This document shows positions 6,677 through 15,429 of a stretch of DNA of 32,370 bases, one piece after another. Under the pieces are notes generated by a model. The model was given only the letters and a program-made list of their open reading frames with translations. It did not search any database and had not been told where the DNA came from. This stretch comes from Cyanobacteria bacterium RU_5_0 (lineage in GTDB: Bacteria; Cyanobacteriota; Cyanobacteriia; Elainellales; Elainellaceae): contig JAAUSF010000050.1 in the NCBI GenBank assembly GCA_012033255.1, positions 1 through 32,370 of the forward strand, in the 5' to 3' direction. The position numbers and the translations under genes were made by a program. Every line of letters begins with the position of its first letter. The stretch's first letter is position 1.

Positions 6677-9600
6677 TCATGAAATGGCTAAGTTGGGAAA
6701 GTGTGTTGAACCCGTTTGCGTGATCTTTTGAATGGCGTACCGATCGAGGGTTTCTGGACGAACCGAATCAGTCCATTGGAATACGGCACGACGACGCACA
6801 ACTTCTGTGAGCAAATCATCCGCACAAATTAGTTCAATCCGGGTGGCTTGAGGACTCCAGGCAAAGCGAACACACTCGACCAGATCTTCCGCACCCGATC
6901 GTCGTCTTAACAAGGCATAAGCCGCCTGCGTTGCCGGGATCACGGGGGTTTGGACAATCTTGACGTTCAGAACGATTTCTTTGGCTGCGACGGTGAGGGT
7001 AAATTGTAGGGTATCGCCTTGCACGAATTCCACAGGGTTGTCTGATTGCACAGTGCGAATTCCTGAAAGCGCAATCTGTTCTAGCTGTCCCGATTTAATC
7101 TCGGATTTAGACAGGATGAGGGAAGTGATTGTACCTGTTGAACTGAGGCGATCGAGTTGCAAGGTTGCAGTTATTCCTTGACGATTATCATCCCAGTCAT
7201 AGCGCAATGAAATGGTGCTGTCTGAGTTATATTCTTGGCGATCGCTTGCAAGTTTAACCGTGTGAGTGATCACAGTTTCGATTGATTGAATCGAGACAAT
7301 TCCTTCGGCATGAGCAGCAGAAGAGATAAGCTGGCGGTTATATTCTGGGTCTTCAAAGTGAATGAAGGATGGACGTAAAGGTAACGGCAATGCCGTAGGA
7401 TCAATGATTCGCAACGGGAATAAAAGTGTTTGACTGAAGTTATCCGTAGTGGCGGCGGGTTTGACGATCGCCCGAACGTTCACGATGTCTCCGACGGCTT
7501 TCCGAGCCAGCAGATCTTGCAAGACTTGTAGTCGTTCTTCAGGAAGCTTGAACTGAAATGGGTTCAATCCTTCTTGGAGGAGATTATCTGGATTTATGAA
7601 GGTAAATAGCTGTCCATCTTCAATGATCTCTAAGTGAATTGTCCAGTCCTTGATAGCAGTTTCAGTGTTGATGTCGAAGGTTAGTTCACCGCTCCATTGA
7701 GAGGGAATTGCGCCATTCAGAGGACGTTGCAAGATCAGTTGCAAGCGTTGAGCTAGACGACGATTTGGAGGAGTACCACAGTCACCAAAAAAGGCTTCAT
7801 CGGCTGGTGCAGAGGTTGCTAATAGAGTTTGATTGGGTTGGAAATAGCTAGCCCAGGTTTGCAACGCTTTATTGCGATCGCGATTATCAGGCAAGGGAAC
7901 CGGACGCGGCATTCGGTGCTGAATGGGGATACTGCCAGAGACCATGACTGATCCGATCGTGGGCTGATTAGATTGGGGATTGATGCCGCTTTGTCTGACT
8001 AGTTGATGACGAATAGCAAACATTGCACCCGGACGATCGCCTATCATCAAATACCGCACGGCTCCGGGTAGAACGGGTTGCCACTGCTCGATCGTTGGTT
8101 TTTGCAAATCGAACTGGCTAGTTGCCTGAATCGGAGGAACTGGCGGATTCGGGAGGACAGGCAGCAAACTCTTAATCACATTGGCTCGGAAGGTGGGCGG
8201 TAAACCAGCCGTGGGTAAATCCGATCGCAGGGCTGAACGGAATTGCACTTGATACTGAGGCGCTTGCCACCAGAGCGCGAAATCGTTTGTCTCAGCAGAA
8301 TTTGAGCCATTGGCTGGGGCGATCGCTAAGTTGCCGATCACCGCTTGTTTGGCTTGCGTATACTGTACGTTGAACCGTAAGGTACTTAAACCCCATGCCC
8401 AAACGGGTTGCGGATCGGTCGTGTTGGCAACAGCAGGACGATCGGTCAAATAAATTGGCTGGACACCTGTCACTTGGGGCGGTGCAATCTCAAAGGGGTG
8501 AATCGTTTCAGGCAGTTGATTGCCGCCAAATTGTCCTTCGCGGAATCGAAGCTGTGTGATGGTCGATCGCAATCGGAAGACTCGCTGAGCCAAGCGGGAT
8601 GTCAGTTGCAGATCAGGGACGATCGCAAACGAATAGGTAGTCGTCAAACGCGCTTCTGTAATGGATTCTGGGTTCGTGTTTTCGTTGATGCTGCGGAAGC
8701 GGAGGATGGCGATCGGGGAGTTGGGCGCTAATCGTAAATGGGTTTCGCGTGCCCAGAAAGCGATCGGCGAGTCAGGGGCAAGTTCAAGACGGGCAGAGCG
8801 GCTGCCAAACAAATCGCGCAGGCGAAGTTCTCCGACATCTTCCCAGAATCGGCTAGCAACGGGCAGAAGGGCACCAGAGACGCGATCGAGACACAACAGT
8901 TCGGTGGAGACGAGCCGCAAATCGGTTTCGGGTGGAGCAGGTTGGAATTCCAATCCTAAGTAAGGGCTAACGGTGAAGCTGAGGGGAAGTTCATTCCGAT
9001 CGTTTTCGACTTTCAGTAATGCTGGGATCAAGGTAGTGGCGGTAAACCGTCTTAACTGGCTTTGATTGGTCAATAGGGTGCTACTGAAGAGTTGTAAGCC
9101 TGCCATTTGCCAACTGTAGGGCAAGCGGCTGAACCGACGAGCTTGCCGACGCGGCCCCAGGTTGAATAGCTGCTGAATTTCAGTTTCACTGAGGGCACGA
9201 TCGTAGATACCAACAAGCTGATACTCTCCGAGCCACGGACGGGCATTATTAGGGCGATTAGACTCTACTTCGTTGGCGAGTGCCAGTTCAAAGTTTTCTG
9301 CCCAGTTGGAGAACTCGCCTGCCACAGATGCCGTCACTTGTTCAAATCGATCGCTGTTAATTCGTCTGACATAAATCTTGGCAGTGCCACTGCGATCACG
9401 AGTAAATACCACATGCGTGAGATCAGGGGTTGCAGTGCGATTGGGGCTAGCCACGATCGGACGAGTTGGCGTAATTTCGCCATTGAGACTCGTGCTAGTA
9501 GTACGCAGGCGAACGATATAGCCATTTCCATCCTGCCCTGAGGTTCTATCATGCCCCAATGTAAAGTTGCGATTGTTGGTATCGGAAGAGAGTGTCACGA

Positions 9601-12600
9601 TGCGCGCAGGACCACGCTGATCGGCGATCGCAGGTTTAATCCAGGCTTCGATCGTGATTTCATGCGTCTTTCGGCAGAGTTCGATTACTTTCTCGGCTTT
9701 TGTGTTCGATCGAATCAAGGTTGGAGAATTCACAACGAGTCCACCACCCGGATTCCAGCGAATCGCACTGGTGTTAGTGATGGTCAAATTTAAGGGTTCT
9801 CTTACGCCTGAAACATCCCGCACGATCGCCGGATTGCTCGGATCTTGCTCAAAGGTATAAAGCGCCACTAGATTGCCACCGCCTGCACTAACACCCTGCA
9901 TGGCTAACAAGCTGTTATAGCGCCAGATCAGAGACGCATCTAGAGCGGGTTCTGGGGGTAAGCGATCGTCTGACGGCGATGGAGTAATCAGTTTCGGCGG
10001 ATAGTTGGGTCGTGCGGGATCAAAGGCATGACGTAATGCTGTAGAACGACTCAAGCGAGCAGGTGTATCGGGTAATGCTGCCATCACACTTTGAATTCCG
10101 TTAGGCTGCGCTTCAGGGAGCGGATTTTGCAAGCGGAACCAGCTTTCTTCCAGCGAGAGTGGGTCTAATCGTGCCCAGGTTCGTCCAGCCGCCGTATCAA
10201 ATCCGGAAATGCTGAGATCGATCGCGTCACCATCTGCCCAAGAGGCAAAGATAAGTGCCAGTGTGGAATCAGCCAGGGTACGAGTGGCGAGGAGGAAGAC
10301 GGGATCAACTTGAAGTGGATTTTGCGACGTGAGAATTGCCTCATCTGCATCATTCTGCAAGCGTCCCAGGAAGGGCAGGGTGAGCAACAACCATTGGGGC
10401 GATCGAGGATCAGAGGGCGCATAGTCTTGAGGATTACTCAATATCCCAAGCTGACTGCCGTTAGGGAGAAATTGCAGCGTTGTCGCACTCACGGCCGAAA
10501 CCGGATCTTGATTGATCCAATGCGGAGTACTGGCTTCAACCAGCAATGTGGTAGCGAGTAATTGGTTGAGTGGAGCCGTCGCCCCCTCTGATAGCAAGCT
10601 ACGTAATTCGCTGGCAAGATAGCCATCATTCGCATTACCGATCGACGAAATTCCATTCACAGGATCGATCGTGTTCACGTTCACGGATTCAGACAAGAAG
10701 CGTTTGAAATGGGTAGGTGTTACCAGTCTCACTTCTTGTGTTACCGTCCAACGGCGATCGTTTTGCAACTCCTGGATCAGTCCATCTGCACCAGAAATGA
10801 TATCAATTAACTGATGTTCGAGAACCGCTAAAAACTGCCAAGCTTGATTGTCTGCGAATTGAAAGAGGAGTTCTTGTTGACCGATCGTGAGTAACGCTGA
10901 TGGAATCTGATGTTGATTAAACAGAATGCGAATCGTATGTCGAATATGACTGAGCGGTCGGAAGAATTCGCTGTCAGTCTGAATTGGAGGCGGAATGGGA
11001 GGCAGCGCCAGAAATGTAGAGTCGCCTTCAGTCGTAACACCGATCGCTTTCGCCCACGAGATCAGATTTTTGACTTCTAGGAATCCGTTCAGCAGCAAAG
11101 ATTCTTGCCAGGTTGAATCTTGCGGTTGCCGCTGAGTGGTATAACCAAAAACGAGATCGCCTGCGGAGGAGTCGAAGATCTGCGAGTATAACTCTTTTCC
11201 AGCCGATAATTGCACGTCAGAAGGGGTTTGCAGAAATAATCCCCACTGGCAGAACAAGAGCGTTTCAACAAATGCCGTTTTAAGGTCAAGCGTTGGGAAA
11301 TCGCCGCTTGGCGTCGGTTCAAATGTTAGCGTTGCAAATCCTGGAGCTTGTTTGGCATCGCTGAGATGCATTCCTGGGAGAAGTTGGAGATTATACTCTG
11401 GGCGTTCGGGTGTGTAGTTTTGCCACTGAAACTGTAATGCATTCGGCGTGAACACGATCGTGGCATCAGTCAGAGTCACGACCAGGTCATTGAAGAGAGC
11501 CGCCGATTCCCAAACAACAGGTTGTTTGTTTTCTGAATCAGATTGCACCAGTGGAAATCGAACTTTTGCCTTAAATGCAACGCGATCGCGATTTTTACCC
11601 AGTTGAATGTCCAACAACAGTGAAGCGTGATGATTAAAGGCGGCTAAATCGAGTTCCAACTCGGCGGTTTCAGGTGCGATCGGAGTGGGTGATCCCGGTG
11701 GCAAAAAGGTGTAAGTCGATCGAACTTTCAATTCATTAGTCGGGAATGTTTGTGGGAATCGTAATGTCTCGATTGGCAGTGACCAGAGGGTATCAAATAA
11801 GAAAAAGTTGAGTCGAACTGCATTCAATTCAATGGCTGGAGAACCGTCTCCAGATGTTTGCAAGCGGATTCCTGTCCAGGTTAAATTGGGTGCATTCCCA
11901 ACTTCACCGAACTGCAAGGCTAATCCCCATTCACCGATTTCTGACACGAGCGTGATGCTAGAAAAAACGAGCGATCCTCCATTTGGCGATGAAGCGGTAA
12001 AAGTGACTCGAACCGCATTACTGAGATCCGGGAGTTCCTTCGCGCCTGCTAATGGCAGTTGTAATCGTCCGATGATTTCGATCGCTTTAATGTGATTATT
12101 TTCAACTTCAACTGTTTCTAAGGTGAGAGGGTAGAAGTGTAAGTGGAACAAGGGGACAAACGGCGCTCGCGTTCCATTCGATTCGTTAGGATTTGCATTG
12201 GCTAATCGCCACTCATATCCCGTTAAAAAATTATGCTCACGGGACAGAGCTTCGGGATCATTAATATCCTCGGCTTTAGCGGAGATTACCTCCTGACGAG
12301 TAAAACGGCGAGTTTGCCTATTCACAGGCAAATCACGAACCCAAAACTGCCATTGATCACGGCATGCTTGTACCGTTAAAGCGGTCAATGCCGAGGTTAA
12401 CTCATACCGCTCGATGGTTCCCTCATTGCGATGGAAGGTTACAGGCGTTCGGAGCAACTGTTCGGTAATCAAAGATGCCGATCGCACCAAGCCTCGCTGA
12501 TCCCGGAATCCCCCATTCTCCTGGTGAGCCGCCATGCTGCCTGCCGTGATGATGTAGGGTGGTTCATCCCCGTTAGTTTGCGGCTGAAATTGACCGGAAA

Positions 12601-15277
12601 TCCCTGCTAACGCCGCCACCTCGGCAAGGGTGATGGGTGATTCGGAAATAATTGCATTCGTCACGCTTCCAGCATTCTCCAGTGTTAAGCTTCCTGGATA
12701 TGCCGTCAGATCAATCGTCGGCTGCACTGACCAGTTAAAGGGTTCAATCAGGCTGGCGATCGTCAGTTGTTCATTTTGTCTGTTTGCGGTAATGGTAAAA
12801 GCATTTACGGCATCTGCACTCGCTAAACTTGCCAGCGTACTTAGTTGTTGCCAGAAGTCGGCAAATGTTTCACGAGTGAGTGGCTTCGGTGGTTCTGGAG
12901 GTTCTGAGGTGGGAAGCGGCGAGACTTCTTCCGGATCGGGAGGATCACTCGGTAGCTGTGCCAGGGCGTTGATCTCGTCGGTGTAAGGCAGATCAAAACG
13001 GTATTCCTGCGGCAGAGTGGTGAGTAGATTGAGGGATGGATTAACCGCCGTATTGGAGACGATCGCATTCGGATTTAGCACGACACCCGGAAGCGATAAT
13101 GCGACCAACGGCAAATCTGCCTGAGTCTGCCATTCCAATGCTGGAACAGAAAGGGTTGATTCGATCAATTGTAGCCAACTCGCTGCCCCATTCCCCGATA
13201 CACCAAACCGCCAATCATCCGGCAATCCCGGTTTGCCATCTTCCACGGTCGTCACTTGCAACTCAAACGGTACCAGTTGACGGCTAGCACTGGGATAATT
13301 CGGTGGAGATTGGCTCTGGGTAAGCGGCAGAGCTTGTACCATTGGCAGCGCCGGATGATGGTGCCATACCCACGGCAAATAGCGGCTAAACGTAGTTTGA
13401 GGCAGGACACCGCGATCGACCAATTGATCCAAAATAGCCGGATTCACGCCGTAGGAAAACTCCCATGCACCAAGCAAGGCAGAAACCGCTTTCGGTGGAT
13501 TGGCAGGCGCGGCAGAACGAGCAGACAGCGTAAAATTCGTGAGCGTGAAGACCACCAACGACGGAAACAGATCATCCGGTTTGAGCGTGCGAAGAGACAG
13601 CGATCGCAATCCAGTAATCCAGTTGTCCAAATCTGGCAGGGCATCTTCGATTCTCGGCTTACCAGTACTGAGCCAAAACAAGCCATTCAACGTCACTTCA
13701 GGCTGTTGGATGGTTAGCGTTGTGCGGATTAATTGAAATTCGATCGGCTGTCCTGGCGGATTTCCGGTGACAGGTGCTAAAGTCCAGGTTCCCTCTAGAG
13801 TTTTTAGATTGGTGAGGATGAAATTCCAGGGCTGTTCAAAGGGGTAATCTGCCAGGAATTCAGGACGATCGTTTCCCAGGGAAACGGCTCCCTGTAGGGT
13901 GTTGACTGACATTGGAGTGGACGAGTTCAAAGTTCCGGCAATGCCACTATCCAGATAAATCTGCTCGGTTAAATTGGGAACAGGCAACTGTGCCCAGCCA
14001 TTTTCCAACGGCATGAAGCCCCAAAGCACAGCAGGCTCAACGGTTCCGGTTTCGCGTGACCATTCGGGTGTAGGAATCTGCTGACGTTCGCGCAAGAAGC
14101 GAGGTGTGTCGATCGAACTATAGGCAACGGTCAAATTGGTGAGCGTGAAAGATTCTTGCCAACTGCCTTCCACCGCTTGCCCAGTGTAAGCGATCGTCTC
14201 ACTCGCGGCTCCTGACCCTGCCCCTGATCCCACCCGCGCTACAACTCTTAATTGTCCCTCGACGCGATCGACTCTCACTTCACCAGGGATCAATCGTCCA
14301 AGCGAGGTTGGCGGATTATCCTGATCATACGGTGGCTGATCGCTGAACAGTAACGCCATATCATCTGAGGCAAAATGTAAGGCTGGCAGCGTTCCCCACG
14401 GCGCAATCTGCCAATACAGATTCGGCACGATCGTCGGATTTGTCACTTCAAATGTCACCCAGTTGGGCACAGGCGCATCTGGCGGCTCCAACAGACCATT
14501 CAACGGATTACGCGGATTAATGTAACGGCTGAAGCGATTCCACGCGGTTGTCCAAGTCTTTTGTTCAGTTGAGGTTAAACGGTTGCGTTCCAACGTCAAA
14601 CGAAACCGTCGCGCTCCGCCCACCTCTGGCAACTCCTTCGCCACCTGAAACGGAGCCGCGATCGCCGTTCCTTCCCACGGCAACTGAAGCTGACCATAAA
14701 TCGACACACCACTGCCATGCACCGAAATCTCACTCAACAGATGCGCGGCTCCCTCTCGCCCCTGAAGCGGATTTGTGACTCGCCCAAGCTGCAAATCGGT
14801 ATACAATCTTGCTCTCGCATTGTTCTGCTCTTGCGTTAGCCCATCCAACCCGATCTCACCCACCAAACAGGTCAATTCCGGGAAAAACGCCTGATTGCCA
14901 CTCGGAAAATTCCCCGACCACGCCTCTGGATCAGCCTGCACCAGCAGCAACGACAGACTTCCATTGGCGATCGCCACCTGAATTTGAGCCGGAGTCGCAG
15001 GCTTAGGCACCTTCACCTGAGGATCACGCTGCCAGACATAGCTAAACTGCGCCCTCGGATTAATCTCAACCCGCTTCACAAACGCTAACAGCAACAACGT
15101 TCCTGGCAGATACAGCCGATCGCGTCCCAATTTAGAGCGCAGCGTCGTATCTAAAAACAGATTCCGAAACGCCCAATTTCGACGAGGATCAGTCAGTTCA
15201 ATTACTTCGACGATCGCCGTCCAAAACGAACCTTTTACCTGTACTTGAGTCATGGCTTGTTGAGGAATAGGGGGCAT
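6677..15277 (-). CDS. Giant beta-rich protein 1 with LamG domain (about 2866 aa)
   Basis: An uninterrupted 8.6-kb frame. Most of the sequence is alternating hydrophobic/polar strands with Pro and Asn turns and no recognisable enzyme. At about residues 1800-2043 (DNA about 9150-9880) lies a LamG/concanavalin-like jellyroll: NLVALYTFEQ, RDVSG, HEITIEAWIKPA, GPARIVTLSSDTNNRNFTLG, and the closing GEYQLVGIYDRALSETEI. Such domains bind sugars or proteins. The C-terminal 100 residues (AYALLRRRSG, VECVRFAWSPQATRIEL) look like a distinct conserved domain. No signal peptide, RTX repeats or membrane helix is seen. The frame is open to 15352, but the extra codons translate a TTTGGAGTG-type repeat. The Met at 15277 has GGAG six bases upstream; a Met at 15253 is an alternative. 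It is downstream of giant protein 2, probably in one operon. Function unknown. Confidence 0.85.
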   Translation of the reverse strand: MPPIPQQAMTQVQVKGSFWTAIVEVIELTDPRRNWAFRNLFLDTTLRSKLGRDRLYLPGTLLLLAFVKRVEINPRAQFSYVWQRDPQVKVPKPATPAQIQVAIANGSLSLLLVQADPEAWSGNFPSGNQAFFPELTCLVGEIGLDGLTQEQNNARARLYTDLQLGRVTNPLQGREGAAHLLSEISVHGSGVSIYGQLQLPWEGTAIAAPFQVAKELPEVGGARRFRLTLERNRLTSTEQKTWTTAWNRFSRYINPRNPLNGLLEPPDAPVPNWVTFEVTNPTIVPNLYWQIAPWGTLPALHFASDDMALLFSDQPPYDQDNPPTSLGRLIPGEVRVDRVEGQLRVVARVGSGAGSGAASETIAYTGQAVEGSWQESFTLTNLTVAYSSIDTPRFLRERQQIPTPEWSRETGTVEPAVLWGFMPLENGWAQLPVPNLTEQIYLDSGIAGTLNSSTPMSVNTLQGAVSLGNDRPEFLADYPFEQPWNFILTNLKTLEGTWTLAPVTGNPPGQPIEFQLIRTTLTIQQPEVTLNGLFWLSTGKPRIEDALPDLDNWITGLRSLSLRTLKPDDLFPSLVVFTLTNFTLSARSAAPANPPKAVSALLGAWEFSYGVNPAILDQLVDRGVLPQTTFSRYLPWVWHHHPALPMVQALPLTQSQSPPNYPSASRQLVPFELQVTTVEDGKPGLPDDWRFGVSGNGAASWLQLIESTLSVPALEWQTQADLPLVALSLPGVVLNPNAIVSNTAVNPSLNLLTTLPQEYRFDLPYTDEINALAQLPSDPPDPEEVSPLPTSEPPEPPKPLTRETFADFWQQLSTLASLASADAVNAFTITANRQNEQLTIASLIEPFNWSVQPTIDLTAYPGSLTLENAGSVTNAIISESPITLAEVAALAGISGQFQPQTNGDEPPYIITAGSMAAHQENGGFRDQRGLVRSASLITEQLLRTPVTFHRNEGTIERYELTSALTALTVQACRDQWQFWVRDLPVNRQTRRFTRQEVISAKAEDINDPEALSREHNFLTGYEWRLANANPNESNGTRAPFVPLFHLHFYPLTLETVEVENNHIKAIEIIGRLQLPLAGAKELPDLSNAVRVTFTASSPNGGSLVFSSITLVSEIGEWGLALQFGEVGNAPNLTWTGIRLQTSGDGSPAIELNAVRLNFFLFDTLWSLPIETLRFPQTFPTNELKVRSTYTFLPPGSPTPIAPETAELELDLAAFNHHASLLLDIQLGKNRDRVAFKAKVRFPLVQSDSENKQPVVWESAALFNDLVVTLTDATIVFTPNALQFQWQNYTPERPEYNLQLLPGMHLSDAKQAPGFATLTFEPTPSGDFPTLDLKTAFVETLLFCQWGLFLQTPSDVQLSAGKELYSQIFDSSAGDLVFGYTTQRQPQDSTWQESLLLNGFLEVKNLISWAKAIGVTTEGDSTFLALPPIPPPIQTDSEFFRPLSHIRHTIRILFNQHQIPSALLTIGQQELLFQFADNQAWQFLAVLEHQLIDIISGADGLIQELQNDRRWTVTQEVRLVTPTHFKRFLSESVNVNTIDPVNGISSIGNANDGYLASELRSLLSEGATAPLNQLLATTLLVEASTPHWINQDPVSAVSATTLQFLPNGSQLGILSNPQDYAPSDPRSPQWLLLTLPFLGRLQNDADEAILTSQNPLQVDPVFLLATRTLADSTLALIFASWADGDAIDLSISGFDTAAGRTWARLDPLSLEESWFRLQNPLPEAQPNGIQSVMAALPDTPARLSRSTALRHAFDPARPNYPPKLITPSPSDDRLPPEPALDASLIWRYNSLLAMQGVSAGGGNLVALYTFEQDPSNPAIVRDVSGVREPLNLTITNTSAIRWNPGGGLVVNSPTLIRSNTKAEKVIELCRKTHEITIEAWIKPAIADQRGPARIVTLSSDTNNRNFTLGHDRTSGQDGNGYIVRLRTTSTSLNGEITPTRPIVASPNRTATPDLTHVVFTRDRSGTAKIYVRRINSDRFEQVTASVAGEFSNWAENFELALANEVESNRPNNARPWLGEYQLVGIYDRALSETEIQQLFNLGPRRQARRFSRLPYSWQMAGLQLFSSTLLTNQSQLRRFTATTLIPALLKVENDRNELPLSFTVSPYLGLEFQPAPPETDLRLVSTELLCLDRVSGALLPVASRFWEDVGELRLRDLFGSRSARLELAPDSPIAFWARETHLRLAPNSPIAILRFRSINENTNPESITEARLTTTYSFAIVPDLQLTSRLAQRVFRLRSTITQLRFREGQFGGNQLPETIHPFEIAPPQVTGVQPIYLTDRPAVANTTDPQPVWAWGLSTLRFNVQYTQAKQAVIGNLAIAPANGSNSAETNDFALWWQAPQYQVQFRSALRSDLPTAGLPPTFRANVIKSLLPVLPNPPVPPIQATSQFDLQKPTIEQWQPVLPGAVRYLMIGDRPGAMFAIRHQLVRQSGINPQSNQPTIGSVMVSGSIPIQHRMPRPVPLPDNRDRNKALQTWASYFQPNQTLLATSAPADEAFFGDCGTPPNRRLAQRLQLILQRPLNGAIPSQWSGELTFDINTETAIKDWTIHLEIIEDGQLFTFINPDNLLQEGLNPFQFKLPEERLQVLQDLLARKAVGDIVNVRAIVKPAATTDNFSQTLLFPLRIIDPTALPLPLRPSFIHFEDPEYNRQLISSAAHAEGIVSIQSIETVITHTVKLASDRQEYNSDSTISLRYDWDDNRQGITATLQLDRLSSTGTITSLILSKSEIKSGQLEQIALSGIRTVQSDNPVEFVQGDTLQFTLTVAAKEIVLNVKIVQTPVIPATQAAYALLRRRSGAEDLVECVRFAWSPQATRIELICADDLLTEVVRRRAVFQWTDSVRPETLDRYAIQKITQTGSTHFPNLAIS

Positions 15278-15301
15278 GGGGGACTCCGGGGGTGAGGGAA
15301 G

Positions 15302-15325
15302 TTTGGAGTGTGGAGTTTGGAGTTT
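15302..15325. repeat. Short repeat (TTTGGAGTG type) in the gap between the giant genes
   Basis: TTTGGAGTGTGGAGTTTGGAG is a common cyanobacterial intergenic repeat. On the minus strand it translates as the low-complexity LQTPHSKLPS at the start of the longest possible frame of giant protein 1, which argues that translation begins later, at 15277 or 15253. Confidence 0.55.
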
Positions 15326-15369
15326 TCCTGGCGGATGTTTGAAACGTGACACTTTTAAAGCACCTGCTT

Positions 15370-15429
15370 AGAGCCTATCCGGAAACCCATTTTGTAGGGT
15401 GGGCATTGCCCCACCTTACCTGGGATACT
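15370..15429. mobile_element. MITE-like element, copy A
   Basis: AGAGCCTATCCGGAAACCCA to CTGGGATAC is nearly identical over about 60 bases to the element at 27061-27147, including the inner GTGGGCA/TGCCCAC hairpin. The right half is not conserved: the similarity stops exactly where the last codons of giant protein 2 begin (stop codon 15430-15432). The copy may therefore be truncated or may have formed the gene's present end. Confidence 0.6.

Noticed and set aside
15278-15352. N-terminal extension of giant protein 1 (SRFKHPPGKLQTPHSKLPS)
   Set aside because: It translates a dispersed intergenic repeat, and a ribosome site supports the start at 15277.
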